The notes below the pieces were generated by a model. It was not told the DNA's origin. It did no database searches and saw only the letters and a program-made list of their open reading frames with translations. Source: Streptomyces sp. BHT-5-2 (lineage in GTDB: Bacteria; Actinomycetota; Actinomycetes; Streptomycetales; Streptomycetaceae). From it: 64,000 bases of DNA. Positions 1 to 9,128 of this stretch are shown piece after piece. The first letter of the stretch is position 1. Every line of letters begins with the position of its first letter. A program made the position numbers and the translations under genes. The stretch spans positions 992,001 to 1,056,000 of the forward strand of contig NZ_CP081497.1 of the NCBI RefSeq assembly GCF_019774615.1, in the 5' to 3' direction.

Positions 1-604
1 CGGTGACCGACTCCGGATCGACGGTGATCAGCCGGCAACTCCGTTTGTCGGCCTCCTCCTTGAGGATCGGCAGTCGTTCCTGCTCCGCGGTGACACAGAT
101 CCCACCGACCGGCATCGAACGGGACAACGAGCGCGCCACGTCGTCCAGCGTCGGACCCATCTCGTCGAGATGGTCCTCGCGCACATTGCACAGCACGCCG
201 ATGGTGGAGCGGATCAGTTTCTCCTGGTTGATCTCCTGCAGTGCCGGCATCACCGCCATGCACTCGATCACCAGGGCGTCCGGCCGGTACGCGGCCGCAC
301 GCCGTACGATGCCGATCTGCTCGACGACATTGGCGATGCCCAGCTTCCGGTACACGGGCTCCTCGGTGGCATCCGGGTGGATGAACCGGGCGGCGGTGCC
401 GGTGGTCTTGGCGACGGTGACCAGACCGCCGCCGCGCAGCGCCCCCGCGCACAGCCGGGTGATCGAGCTCTTGCCACGGATGCCGTTGACCAGCACCCGA
501 GCGGGGATCTGCGCCAGTGCGGCGTAGTGCCGCCGCTGTTCCAGCACACCGGCGACCACCAGCACGGCACAGGTCAGCAGCAGCACAACGTAGAGGAAGA
601 GCAC
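1..604 (-). CDS. pgsB: Poly-gamma-glutamate synthase PgsB/CapB, N-terminal part (runs off window)
   Basis: This is an ATP-dependent Mur-ligase-like amide ligase that polymerises glutamate at the membrane, normally with PgsC and PgsA. The 201 visible residues start at a GTG (604) with one hydrophobic segment (about residues 2-20). They continue with the P-loop GIRGKSS at about 41-47, then the stretch TTGTAARFIHPD and the IECMAV and NVREDHLDEMG segments expected of PgsB/CapB. The start codon lies one base from the stop of the upstream gene, so the two are very probably translationally coupled. The C-terminal half and any pgsC lie outside the window. The family call is from motif recognition; whether a polymer is made is unknown. 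Confidence 0.88.
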   Translation of the reverse strand, partial: MLFLYVVLLLTCAVLVVAGVLEQRRHYAALAQIPARVLVNGIRGKSSITRLCAGALRGGGLVTVAKTTGTAARFIHPDATEEPVYRKLGIANVVEQIGIVRRAAAYRPDALVIECMAVMPALQEINQEKLIRSTIGVLCNVREDHLDEMGPTLDDVARSLSRSMPVGGICVTAEQERLPILKEEADKRSCRLITVDPESVT

Positions 605-605
605 G

Positions 606-3056
606 TCAGTCGGTCCTTTGCTGCCATGGCGCGGTGCCGCGCCGGGACGAGGGGGCGGCGGGGGCCGCATCGGATCCGGTACCTCGGTCCCGTTCCACCA
701 GTGCCTGCCGGAGCAGTTCCAGGTTGCGGGTGACCGAGCCGCACTCGTCGTGGTGGACCGGGTACAGCACGGTGCGACGGTCTCCACCGGCCAGGCGCTC
801 CGCGCACCTGGTGAGGGCCCGCAGCGGCCTGGCGACGACGATGTGCAGCCAGGTCAGACCGGCGACGCCCAGGGACAGGGCGAGCAGTCCGGCCAGCATG
901 GTGCGCGCCTGGAGCTGATACCCCGTCAGCTCAAGGTCGGCGGCGGCCTCGGCGGAGACCACCCGCCAGCCGAGTGCGGCCACCGACCCGGTACGGGCCA
1001 GGGGTGCCGCGGCCGCGACCGACGGGCCCTCGCCCGGGGCGGTCGCCGCGTCCAGGACGGCCGATGCCGGGTCGCCCGCGCCCCCGTGCGCCGCGCCGTT
1101 CCTGGCCACGAGACGGGCCAGGCCCCGGGTGGGCAGCGGCTGGAAGGCCCGGAAGTCGGTGTTCGCCGCGAGCACCCGATGGCGCTCGTCGGTCAGCCAC
1201 ACCCGGCCCAGCCCCGGCCGCGCGACCACGTCGTCCAACGCGCCAACGCCGATCTCCGCGACGACCACGGCCGGTGCGGTGGCCCCTTCGGCGTTCTTGG
1301 TCGCCGGGATCCGGGCGTAGGCGGCGAGTGTGGGGTTCCGGCCGGACGTGGTGACCTGGGCGAGGCCGTCGCCGGCCGGTGCGTCGGCGAGGGGGTGCAG
1401 CGGCCGCCTGCCCGCCCGCAGCACGATCGCGCCGGCGCGGTTCAGTACGTACAGCGACCGGTACACGGGATGGTCGGCGCGCTCCCGCCGCAGGATCTCC
1501 TCCGCCCTTTCCGGCGGCGCGTCGGAGAGGGCCGGCGCCACCGCCGCGAGGTCGGTGCGGCTCTGGTCGAGGGACTGCCGGACGCGGTCGGCGGCGGCTT
1601 CGGTACGTGCCTGTTGGTCGGCGACGGCGGTGGCCGGAACCGCCTGGGCGGCCGGTACCCGGTTGAACAGGAACAGCAGGGGCATCGCCCACGCGGCGAT
1701 CACCAGCGCGCAGACAAGAAGGACGGACCGCACCCCGGGCCGACACCGCACCGGACGTACGCGCCGCGCGGGCCGCACTGGTTGCACGGGCTCCGGCCCT
1801 GCCCCGCCCAGCAGTTGACGGCGTATCGACTCCAGCGCCCGGCCGACCCTCGCGGGCTCACCGAACGCCGCGACCGGCACCGGCCGCGCCAGCCCGGCCC
1901 GCGCCGCGGCTGCTTCGCCCCGTGCCGCGGGCATGTCGCAGACGCCTCCGGCCAGCCGGGCGGCGGACAGATGCAGCCGCAGCAGCGGACGCTGCACGGC
2001 GCCCCACAGCACCAGGGTGACCAGCACGGCGATCACCACCAGTGCGCCCGCGGCAGCGAGGGCGAACGACATATGGCCGCCCCCGCCTCCGCCCTTGGCC
2101 GACGCCACCTCCCGGAACGTGACCACCGTCAGCCCCAGTTGGGAGCCTTCGTCCTGGCCGTCGCCCCGGCCGGCCTTGCCGTTCGCCGCCGCGACCGATG
2201 CCCACCCGGTGACCCGGCGCAATCCAGCGTGCTCGTCGCCGAGCACGCTGCCGGAGGTGTCGCCGGCGGACCGTCCGGCGTCGGCCGCCCGCACCACCGC
2301 GGCGGACCGGGTGCCCTCCTCGGCGTCAGGCGCCGGGGCGGTACCGGCGCCGCCGGTGGTGGCGAGCACCTTCCCGTCCCGATCCACCAACTGGCCGGTG
2401 CGCCCGTCTCCGTACACCACCGGAGCGGCGAGCTTCTCCGCTACGACCAGCAGGAGTTGGTGCCCCGCACGGGGCACGGTCACCCGGGCGAAGAGCAACA
2501 GCAGAGGTCCGTCACTCCCCGACGGGACCAACCGGGGGGCCGGGTTCGCGGTGTCCGGCCGCATGAGGGCCGCCGCATCCACACCCGACAACGGAACCGC
2601 CGCACCGCTGGACGCGAGCGGACTGCCCGTCTGCGGGTCGAGCAGTACGCCACCCAGCGCCGGCGCCGGGGGGCCGATAGGGACAAGGGACTTCAGTACG
2701 GCCGCCGGAGTGCTGGCGTCGGCGGGCGTGGCGGACGCCGCGGAACGGCGCACCGCAGTGGCACCGGCATCGACGGCGGCCCGGACCGAGGCCGCCGCGT
2801 CCTCGGCGATCCGGCGTTCCGCAACGCGTACCGCCTGCGGGACTTCCTGGTCCTGGACGGTGCCGAGAGCGAGGGTGGGGAACGCGGCGACCGCCAGCAG
2901 TGCGCAGAGCAGAGCGGCGATCGGCGGGCGGACACCTCCGAGCAGAGGCATGTCGGCACGGCGTCGCGCACGGTGGGGGCGGGGCGCGTGAGCTACCGGG
3001 GGCAGGGCGGAAGTCCTCTCGGCACGTGGGGGGATGCGGGCGGATGGCCGTGACAT
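606..3056 (-). CDS. Tandem extracytoplasmic-sensor/HAMP membrane protein linked to pgsB
   Basis: Start chosen at the ATG at 3056 (816 aa), because earlier in-frame codons run into the neighbouring hydrolase gene; an ATG at 2951 is an alternative. The layout is duplicated: TM about 44-65, a periplasmic-type domain about 70-325, TM 328-352 and a HAMP-like stretch from 353; then TM 441-464, a second external domain of dCACHE-like pattern (about 470-710), TM 719-741 and HAMP 742-790. No histidine kinase, cyclase or methyl-accepting domain follows. The gene abuts pgsB (one base between stop and start). It may sense or regulate polymer synthesis, or play a structural role; both are inferences. Exact family not recognised. 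Confidence 0.72.
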   Translation of the reverse strand: MSRPSARIPPRAERTSALPPVAHAPRPHRARRRADMPLLGGVRPPIAALLCALLAVAAFPTLALGTVQDQEVPQAVRVAERRIAEDAAASVRAAVDAGATAVRRSAASATPADASTPAAVLKSLVPIGPPAPALGGVLLDPQTGSPLASSGAAVPLSGVDAAALMRPDTANPAPRLVPSGSDGPLLLLFARVTVPRAGHQLLLVVAEKLAAPVVYGDGRTGQLVDRDGKVLATTGGAGTAPAPDAEEGTRSAAVVRAADAGRSAGDTSGSVLGDEHAGLRRVTGWASVAAANGKAGRGDGQDEGSQLGLTVVTFREVASAKGGGGGGHMSFALAAAGALVVIAVLVTLVLWGAVQRPLLRLHLSAARLAGGVCDMPAARGEAAAARAGLARPVPVAAFGEPARVGRALESIRRQLLGGAGPEPVQPVRPARRVRPVRCRPGVRSVLLVCALVIAAWAMPLLFLFNRVPAAQAVPATAVADQQARTEAAADRVRQSLDQSRTDLAAVAPALSDAPPERAEEILRRERADHPVYRSLYVLNRAGAIVLRAGRRPLHPLADAPAGDGLAQVTTSGRNPTLAAYARIPATKNAEGATAPAVVVAEIGVGALDDVVARPGLGRVWLTDERHRVLAANTDFRAFQPLPTRGLARLVARNGAAHGGAGDPASAVLDAATAPGEGPSVAAAAPLARTGSVAALGWRVVSAEAAADLELTGYQLQARTMLAGLLALSLGVAGLTWLHIVVARPLRALTRCAERLAGGDRRTVLYPVHHDECGSVTRNLELLRQALVERDRGTGSDAAPAAPSSRRGTAPWQQRTD

Positions 3057-3108
3057 GCCGTCGCGCTGTGCAGTCGTCGCAGTCGTCGGGCGGTGGCCTT
3101 CCGCTGGT

Positions 3109-4338
3109 TCAGCGCACGAAGGCGACCTCCGGGTAGCGGTGTGAGGGGCCGTCGAGCAGATGACCGTGCCGGTCCCGCAGGTGCTTGTCGAAGAAGGCCG
3201 CGAGATACCTGCGTTGGATCTCGATGGCGCGGTCGGGGGCGATCGTGCCGAGTATCGGCACCAGTTGAGGCGGGGTGTACCCGTATGCGCCCGGTGCCTG
3301 GGGGAGCAGGGCCTCGGCATCGGTGAAGGAGTTGTGCTCGGCGCCGCGCAGCCTCAGGTCGAGCCGCTCCCCGTGCAGGTGTTTCCAGAACTGCGCCCAG
3401 CTCCCGTCGGTGCCGCGGTTGTGGTGCTGGGAACTGAACAGCAGGAAGGGACGGTCGAGCGGTTTTTTGACCTCGGAGCCGAAGAGCTGCCCGTCCAGGT
3501 TCGCGCCGGCACGGATCCTGGAGTCCGCGTGCATGGCGGCCGGCACCGCTCCTCCGCCGAGGGAGGCGCCGAACATCCCGATCCGGTGCATGTTCACGGC
3601 ATGGGCCAGGCCGTGGGGGAGCGGGGCGTGTTCCACGTCCGGGTTGTGGCCGTGGGCGAGCGCGGCCAGTTGGTTGATGACGAAGTGGGTGTCCGCCGCC
3701 CGCACGGCGATCGTATGGGACGCATGGGTGCCTGGCGGCATGGTGTTCACCTCACGCCGCCCGCCCGGGAACAGCACCTCGGAGGCATCGTGGGTGTGGT
3801 CGATGGTGACGACCAGGTATCCGCGGCTGGCCAGGTCCTGCACCAGCGAGGTCCCCGATGCCCGGCTTCCGTGCAGCCCGGGGGAGTAGAGCAGCACGGG
3901 CAGCTTGCCGGCCCGGCGGTCGACCGGGGCGCCGAGATGGCCGGCGGTGGTGGGCAGGATCGCCCCGCCCGGCAGCACCTGCTGACTGTTCGGGAGTCGC
4001 GCGGCGGGATAGCGACCGGTGTGCGTGGCCGGATACCACAACGAGACCATCAGCTCGCGCGGTTGGTTTCCGGGCACCCACGGATCCGCGCGGGTGGCGT
4101 CGCGCAAGTGGAGGTCGACCGTTCCGACGCGATAGCGCCCGGTCGGGGCGGGGAGAGTCAGCTGGCCCGGAGCCGGCGGTGGATCCAGGGCCGTCGCCCT
4201 GGCCATGGGTGCACCGGCGGTCTTCTCCGCGGCGGTGGCGGGGCCGATACCGGCTCCCAGCACGACGGCCAAGGTCCCGGTGGTGCCGACGACCCGGGCG
4301 CGTAAACGACTCTGGCGCCTTCGTGCGTGTTTCCCCAT
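3109..4338 (-). CDS. Secreted alpha/beta hydrolase, PAF-acetylhydrolase/dienelactone-hydrolase-like
   Basis: The protein is 409 aa, with the ATG at 4338 preceded by GAGGAG. A twin-arginine-like basic start (KHARRRQSRLRAR) and a hydrophobic run ending in ATAAE form a signal peptide. The nucleophile motif is GASLGGG (GxSxG type), preceded by HRIGMF, and a late ARG-AEHNSF segment carries a probable catalytic histidine. A HTHDASE segment lies near the oxyanion side. This fits the bacterial group related to platelet-activating-factor acetylhydrolase, which acts on esters outside the cell. The natural substrate is not deducible. It lies 52 bp upstream of the pgsB-linked gene in the same direction. 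Confidence 0.82.
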   Translation of the reverse strand: MGKHARRRQSRLRARVVGTTGTLAVVLGAGIGPATAAEKTAGAPMARATALDPPPAPGQLTLPAPTGRYRVGTVDLHLRDATRADPWVPGNQPRELMVSLWYPATHTGRYPAARLPNSQQVLPGGAILPTTAGHLGAPVDRRAGKLPVLLYSPGLHGSRASGTSLVQDLASRGYLVVTIDHTHDASEVLFPGGRREVNTMPPGTHASHTIAVRAADTHFVINQLAALAHGHNPDVEHAPLPHGLAHAVNMHRIGMFGASLGGGAVPAAMHADSRIRAGANLDGQLFGSEVKKPLDRPFLLFSSQHHNRGTDGSWAQFWKHLHGERLDLRLRGAEHNSFTDAEALLPQAPGAYGYTPPQLVPILGTIAPDRAIEIQRRYLAAFFDKHLRDRHGHLLDGPSHRYPEVAFVR

Positions 4339-4954
4339 GGGCAACTCCTCTCCCAGACGACGAACGCCACCTGTCCGGCGATCGGTTGGCGCTCATCGTA
4401 ATAGGTAATTCGCAGTGGTCGGCCCAAGTGGCTTTCCCGTACGGAGAGTTCTCATTACCGCACAGTTGGCCACCTTTGGCCCGACCGGACTCCCGTTTCC
4501 GGGCCACGCCGTGCGCGTGATTGCGCAGGAGAAGAAAACCGGGGATTTGACCGTGAGTGGCGAGGTGTTCCACTCAGCGCCACGTCACGAACTGCCCAAA
4601 CATGCCCAGCGACAGGCAATCTGGTGCGCCGGCCAAGCCCCCCGGCGGTATCCCATTGCCCTGTGCATTTCACCGAACTCGCCAGTAGCAGTGGCCGAGT
4701 TGGCGTCAGGACATTTGAACGCCTCGTGAAGATGAGGTACTAATTCCTTCTGCGGATCGCGAGCGGAAGCCCTTGCCGGCTGTCGCTGCCATTCGCCGTC
4801 GTGCGCCTTGCGCGCGCCCGATTCGCTCATGTGCATTCCCCGGGTCAAAACTGCGTCAAAACTGCGGGGAAGGCAATCGCATTGCCCACGACCACCATGT
4901 CCGCGACCACCATTGCCCACGGTCCGTCCGGCGCCGCGATGAAGGCGCCCGTCA
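4339..4954. other. Intergenic region, about 615 bp
   Basis: This stretch is less GC-rich than its surroundings and probably carries the promoter of the secreted hydrolase. A possible minus-strand reading frame from an ATG at 4830 down to 4585 has no recognisable family, so I do not call it. The only clear structure is an 11-bp tandem repeat (separate entry). Confidence 0.5.
4845..4866. repeat. Tandem 11-bp direct repeat TCAAAACTGCG
   Basis: Two exact head-to-tail copies of TCAAAACTGCG (4845-4855 and 4856-4866), one helical turn apart. They lie in the AT-richer gap between the hydrolase and the L,D-transpeptidase. A regulator site is possible; no function is demonstrated. Confidence 0.6.
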
Positions 4955-6190
4955 TCACAGCGCGCTGCCCGCCTGCCACTCGGACCAGGAGAGGTTCCAT
5001 CCGTTGAGGCCGTTGTCCGGCTTCACGGTCTGCTCGGGCGAGTTCTTGACGATCACGACGTCGCCGACGAGTGACTGCTCGAAGAACCACCTGGCCGGGG
5101 TGTCGCCCCCGCCGCCCTGGTTGTCGTGCAGGCCGATGCAGCCGTGGCTGGTGCCGGAGCGGCCGAAGAGCGAAGGGCTGCTCCAGTAGTTGCCGTGGAG
5201 GAAGGTGCCGGAGGCCGACAGTCGCATCGCATGCGGCACGTCCGGAATCTTGTACGTGTCGTTGGGGTTGTTGAAGCCGACGGTCGAACCGTCCATCCGG
5301 GTCTGGGCGAGCTTCTCCGAGATCACCATCTGGCCGTTGTAGGTCGGGTGCTTCGGGCTGCCACCGGAGACCGGCAGGGACTTGAGGGGTTTGCCGTCCC
5401 GGACGACCGTCAGGGTCTGGGTGTTCAGATCGACGGTGGAGACCTGCGACCGGCCGATGGTGAAGGTCACCGTCTTGGACTGCACGCCGGTGATGCCCTT
5501 GCCGCCCCGCACGCCCGCCAGGTCGATCTTCATCGTGACCGTCGAGCCGGCCTTCCAGTACTCCTGGGGGCGGAAGTCCAGGCGCTGCCCGCCGAACCAG
5601 TGCCCGACGACCTTCTGGCCGCTGCCGGCGGACACCGTGAGGTGGGATTCGACGTCCTTCTTGTTGCTGATCGGCTTGTCGAAGGTGAAGGACACCGGCA
5701 TGCCGACGCCGACGGTCGTGCCGCCGTCGGGGGTGTAGGAGGCGGTGAAGCTGTTCTTCGCGGAGACCGTCGTGAAAGTGGACTTCTCGGCGGCCGAACG
5801 CCTCTTGCCGTCCTTGGCGTTGGCGACCAACTGGTATCTGGTGCCGCGCTCCAACGGGGCGGAGGGCTTCCAGGAGGTGCCGTCGGCGGCTATCGAGCCC
5901 TTGACCGTGACACCGCTGTCCACCCGGACCAGCCGCACATCGGTCAGCCTGCCGCCGCTGACGCTGACGCCGGTGTCGAGGCCGGCATCGGTGGCGCCGT
6001 TCCGCGCCGAGACTTTGATCTTGATACTCGACGTGTCCTTGCCGGCCCCCTCGCCGCCGCCCGACGCGCCGCCCCCGCCACATGCGGACAGGGCCAACGC
6101 ACCCGCCGCGAGGAGAGCCGAGGTGGCGAGTGCGCCCTGCCTGCGCCGGGGTCGGCGGGTAACAGGCACAGGGGTTTCCGACGCTGTCAT
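4955..6190 (-). CDS. Lipoprotein L,D-transpeptidase (Ig-like domains plus YkuD)
   Basis: The ATG at 6190 has GGAG about 11 bases upstream and gives 411 aa. A basic N-terminus and hydrophobic helix end in the lipobox LSAC (Cys37), so the protein is predicted to be anchored outside the membrane. Two Ig-like domains (about 50-260) precede the YkuD catalytic domain. The catalytic signature is HGNYW followed by SHGCIGL, with Cys351 as nucleophile. Such enzymes make 3-3 peptidoglycan cross-links, which are abundant in actinomycetes. Streptomycetes carry several paralogues. Monocistronic by position. Confidence 0.92.
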   Translation of the reverse strand: MTASETPVPVTRRPRRRQGALATSALLAAGALALSACGGGGASGGGEGAGKDTSSIKIKVSARNGATDAGLDTGVSVSGGRLTDVRLVRVDSGVTVKGSIAADGTSWKPSAPLERGTRYQLVANAKDGKRRSAAEKSTFTTVSAKNSFTASYTPDGGTTVGVGMPVSFTFDKPISNKKDVESHLTVSAGSGQKVVGHWFGGQRLDFRPQEYWKAGSTVTMKIDLAGVRGGKGITGVQSKTVTFTIGRSQVSTVDLNTQTLTVVRDGKPLKSLPVSGGSPKHPTYNGQMVISEKLAQTRMDGSTVGFNNPNDTYKIPDVPHAMRLSASGTFLHGNYWSSPSLFGRSGTSHGCIGLHDNQGGGGDTPARWFFEQSLVGDVVIVKNSPEQTVKPDNGLNGWNLSWSEWQAGSAL

Positions 6191-6348
6191 GAGCAGCTCC
6201 GCAGGAGGTAGGGCCAAGGCCGGGAATGTCGCCGCCGACCGTACGGACAGCTCCTTAAACGTGCCTCTTAGATCTCCTGCCCCGACCCGGGCAGCCGCCG
6301 CCCTCGGTCTCAATTGCGCCCTACTGCGGGGCGGTTGGGCTGACTACG

Positions 6349-7098
6349 GTGCGGCGGGTGGCCAACTCATACTCCGCGCTCTCGCAGTACTACGACCTCA
6401 TCGTGACCTCGGGCTACTACGACTACGGCGCCTACGACGCCTATGCGCGCACCCTGCTGGCACAGCTCGGCGACCGGAGAGAGGTCCTGGAGATCGGCGT
6501 GGGAAGCGGACTGGTCTGCGAACGCCTGCTGGAGCTGAGCGGGGCCGCTCTGCGGATCACCGGGATCGATCACGCCGAGAGCACGATCGCCCAGGCGCGG
6601 GCCAGGCTCGGGCACCGCGTACAGCTCGTCCGGCACGACATCGCGGAGCTGACCGGGCTGCCGGCCTTCGACGCCGCCTACTCCGTCGCCGGTGTCTGGT
6701 ACGAGGCCGAGGACGCGACCGGCACCGCGCTGTGCAGCCACCTCCTGGAGGAGAGCGACGACATCCGGGCACTCAGGAACCTCGCCGCCGCGGTCCGGCC
6801 CGGAGGGCCGCTGCTGCTCGCCGTCCACCAGGGCCACCGGACCTACCAACGACCGCTGCCCGGCGGACTGGTGTATGCGCAGGAGGTCCGCACGGAGGGC
6901 CGTACGAAGGGCTACATGACGGGCGATCGGTATGTGCAGGACTGCTTCGTCCGGCGGGCGGGCGAGGTGGTGGCGCACCAACGCCGCCGCTTCCGCGTCT
7001 ACCCCCAGGACCGGGCCGACCAACTGCTGGCGGAGTGCGGCTTCCGCTTCGATGCGGCCACCGGCGACGGGCTGCTGCGACAGTACCTGCGTACGTAG
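6349..7098 (+). CDS. Class I SAM-dependent methyltransferase
   Basis: The start is GTG at 6349 (249 aa), with a second GTG at 6358 equally possible. The SAM-binding motif VLEIGVGSG lies near residues 45-53, followed by an acidic loop (GIDHAES) and VRHDIAEL. The N-terminal NSYSALSQYYDLIV resembles small-molecule methyltransferases. A tyrosine-rich N-terminus (YYDLIVTSGYYDYGAYDAY) is unusual. It is convergent with the WYL regulator gene. Substrate unknown. Confidence 0.8.
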   Translation: MRRVANSYSALSQYYDLIVTSGYYDYGAYDAYARTLLAQLGDRREVLEIGVGSGLVCERLLELSGAALRITGIDHAESTIAQARARLGHRVQLVRHDIAELTGLPAFDAAYSVAGVWYEAEDATGTALCSHLLEESDDIRALRNLAAAVRPGGPLLLAVHQGHRTYQRPLPGGLVYAQEVRTEGRTKGYMTGDRYVQDCFVRRAGEVVAHQRRRFRVYPQDRADQLLAECGFRFDAATGDGLLRQYLRT

Positions 7099-7164
7099 AC
7101 GGCCGGCCGGCTGGCCGATCGGCTGGTGGCGGTGCCGGCGGTTGGACCGTGCGGCCGGGCGAGG

Positions 7165-8127
7165 TCAGCCGTTGAGGGCGTGCAGGGTGCGCTGGACGGT
7201 GTCGCGGAGGTGGGTGAGGACGTCGGGGTCGGCGTCGAGGGTGTAGTCGGCATCGAGGCCGGTGAGGGTCCGGGCGATGCGGGGCAGCTGGTCGTCGGAG
7301 GCGTCGAGGCGGCAGGTGCGGTCGTCGAGGGGCCGCAGTCGGGTGCCGAGACCGGGGGTGCGGGCGCGTATCTGCTCGGCGGGTGCCTGGACGGTGGCGA
7401 TGGCGCGGTAGCGGGTGGGGGCGGTGGAGAGCCGGGCGGCGACGAAGGCGGTGGGGTCGTCGCCCGGGACCGGGCGGGGCGGGACGCGTCGGCCGGTGGG
7501 TGTGACGCCGGTGATGCGGTCGAGGCGGAAGAGACGCCAGTCATCCTTGGTGGTGTCGTGAGCGAGGAGGTACCACAGGTCGCCAGAGGCGACGAGATGG
7601 CAGGGCTCGGCTCGGCGGCCCGTGGTGGCGCCGCGCCGGGCGGTGTAGTCGAAGGCGACGATCTCGTGGTCGCGGCAGGCGACCGCGAGAGCGGCCATCA
7701 GCGCGGGGTCGGCGCGCGGACCGCGGGTCTCCCAGGCGATGCCGGAGGCGGTGCTCTGGAGGGCGGTGACCTGGCCGCGCAGGCGACGCGGAAGGACTTG
7801 TTCCAGTTTGGCCAGGGCGCGCAGGGCGGTTTCCTCGATGCCGGTCAGGCCGCCGGCGGCGGTGCGCAGGGCGATGGTGACGGCGACGGCCTCGTCGTCG
7901 TCGAGGAGCAGCGGCGGCAGGTCGGTACCGGGGGCCAGGCGGTAGCCGCCGGCGTGGCCGCGGGCGCTGTCGACGGGATAGCCGAGGTCGCGCAGGCGGT
8001 CGATGTCACGGCGGACGGTGCGCACGGTCACGGAGAGTCGCTCCGCGAGATCGGCTCCGGACCATTCCCGCCGGGTCTGCAGCAGGGACAGCAGCCGCAG
8101 CACGCGGGCGGTCATGTCGCTCGTCAT
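7165..8127 (-). CDS. WYL-domain (YafY-type) transcriptional regulator
   Basis: The N-terminal DeoR/HTH_11 segment reads RVLRLLSLLQTRREWSGADLAERLSVTVRTVRRDI, given here only to fix its place at residues 5-39. A WYL domain follows: DYTARRG, then GDLWYLLAHD and DWRLFRLDRI. About 320 aa; the ATGs at 8136, 8127 and 8115 are all in frame. WYL proteins respond to small ligands or nucleic acids. It is transcribed away from the reductase gene, and the perfect palindrome between them is the obvious operator, so it probably controls that gene and itself. Confidence 0.87.
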   Translation of the reverse strand: MTSDMTARVLRLLSLLQTRREWSGADLAERLSVTVRTVRRDIDRLRDLGYPVDSARGHAGGYRLAPGTDLPPLLLDDDEAVAVTIALRTAAGGLTGIEETALRALAKLEQVLPRRLRGQVTALQSTASGIAWETRGPRADPALMAALAVACRDHEIVAFDYTARRGATTGRRAEPCHLVASGDLWYLLAHDTTKDDWRLFRLDRITGVTPTGRRVPPRPVPGDDPTAFVAARLSTAPTRYRAIATVQAPAEQIRARTPGLGTRLRPLDDRTCRLDASDDQLPRIARTLTGLDADYTLDADPDVLTHLRDTVQRTLHALNG

Positions 8128-8150
8128 GAATTCCATGATGCCCGGGTCAG

Positions 8151-8167
8151 AGGACACGGACTGTCCT
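8151..8167. promoter_or_regulatory. Palindromic operator AGGACA-N5-TGTCCT
   Basis: A perfect 6-5-6 inverted repeat (AGGACA CGGAC TGTCCT) in the divergent gap between the WYL regulator and the reductase, about 55 bp upstream of the reductase start. Its position supports a dimeric regulator site; assignment to the WYL protein is inferred. Confidence 0.7.
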
Positions 8168-8221
8168 GAATTGCTTCTACGGTGGGTGACGTCCGCATGG
8201 AGCAAAACGGGAGGTTTCCGC

Positions 8222-8941
8222 ATGAAGATCGCTGTTCTCGGTACCGGTGGCGGTGCCCGCTGCCACATCGCCAAGCTGCTGGAGCTGGGCCACGAGGTGG
8301 TGGTCGGCACCCGCGACGTACAGGCCACGCTGGCCCGCACCGAGCCCGACATGATGGGCAACCCGCCCTTCAAGCAGTTCCTCGCCGATCACCCGGGCGC
8401 CACGCTGCTGTCCTTCGGCGACGCCGCTGCCGCCGCCGACGAGCTGGTCATCAACGGCATCGACGGCCACAACGCGGTGGCGGCCCTGTCCGCCGCCGCC
8501 GACGCTCTGGCGGGCAAGACGCTGATCGACTACGCCGTCCCGTTCGTCTACCAGCACCAGCCGGAGCACCCCTGGCCCACGCCGTGGGGAATCATGCCGA
8601 AGCTGGAGCCGGTGGACACCGACAGCCTCGGCGAGCAGATCCAGCGCGCCCTGCCCCGGACCAAGGTCGTGAAGTCCTTCGTCACCCAGGAGCAGAGCAC
8701 CGTCGTCGCCCCGGCGAGCGTCGGCGGCGGGGATCACACCATGTTCGTCGCCGGTGACCACGCCGACGCCAAGCAGCAGGCCACCGACCTGCTCAAGGAG
8801 TACGGCTGGAGCGACATCCTCGACCTCGGCCCGCTGGTGTGCGCCCGCGGCATGGAGATGTACGCGCACATGCACTCCGCGATCGGCTTCGGCCTGGGCC
8901 AGCAGTTCGGCGGCCACTTCGGCATCAAGGTCGTCCGCTGA
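8222..8941 (+). CDS. NAD(P)-binding F420-reductase-like oxidoreductase
   Basis: The ATG at 8222 follows GGGAGG and gives 239 aa. The N-terminal Rossmann motif is MKIAVLGTGGGA, with VVVGTRD as the second strand. A central DYAVPF, late KVVKSF and the C-terminal segment rich in His and Met are typical of the NADPH-dependent F420 reductase / coenzyme F420 oxidoreductase-like family. A direct electron acceptor cannot be read. It lies divergent from a WYL regulator, which likely controls it, and just upstream of a VOC-family gene. Confidence 0.83.
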   Translation: MKIAVLGTGGGARCHIAKLLELGHEVVVGTRDVQATLARTEPDMMGNPPFKQFLADHPGATLLSFGDAAAAADELVINGIDGHNAVAALSAAADALAGKTLIDYAVPFVYQHQPEHPWPTPWGIMPKLEPVDTDSLGEQIQRALPRTKVVKSFVTQEQSTVVAPASVGGGDHTMFVAGDHADAKQQATDLLKEYGWSDILDLGPLVCARGMEMYAHMHSAIGFGLGQQFGGHFGIKVVR

Positions 8942-9128
8942 GCCGACCGCCTCGGCGGCGGTTGGTCCGGCGGAAACCGCGGGAATCAGGGAAGCCGCCA
9001 CTCGTGGCCGCTTCCCCTTGCCTCCCCGCCCTGCCTGGCGGCCCGGCGCGCCGACGCACGCGACCTGCCCGCTCGGCGAGCCCACGGCACAGCGCCTCGC
9101 CTCACTTCACCTCACAGGACACTTCCCC

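Noticed and set aside
618..3053. Long plus-strand frame opposite the HAMP protein
   Set aside because: Low-complexity Arg/Gly/Gln composition and no domain; the minus strand has TM and HAMP patterns.
4585..4830. Small minus-strand frame with an ATG at 4830
   Set aside because: No recognisable family and no clear ribosome site; left as an uncertain note in the intergenic entry.
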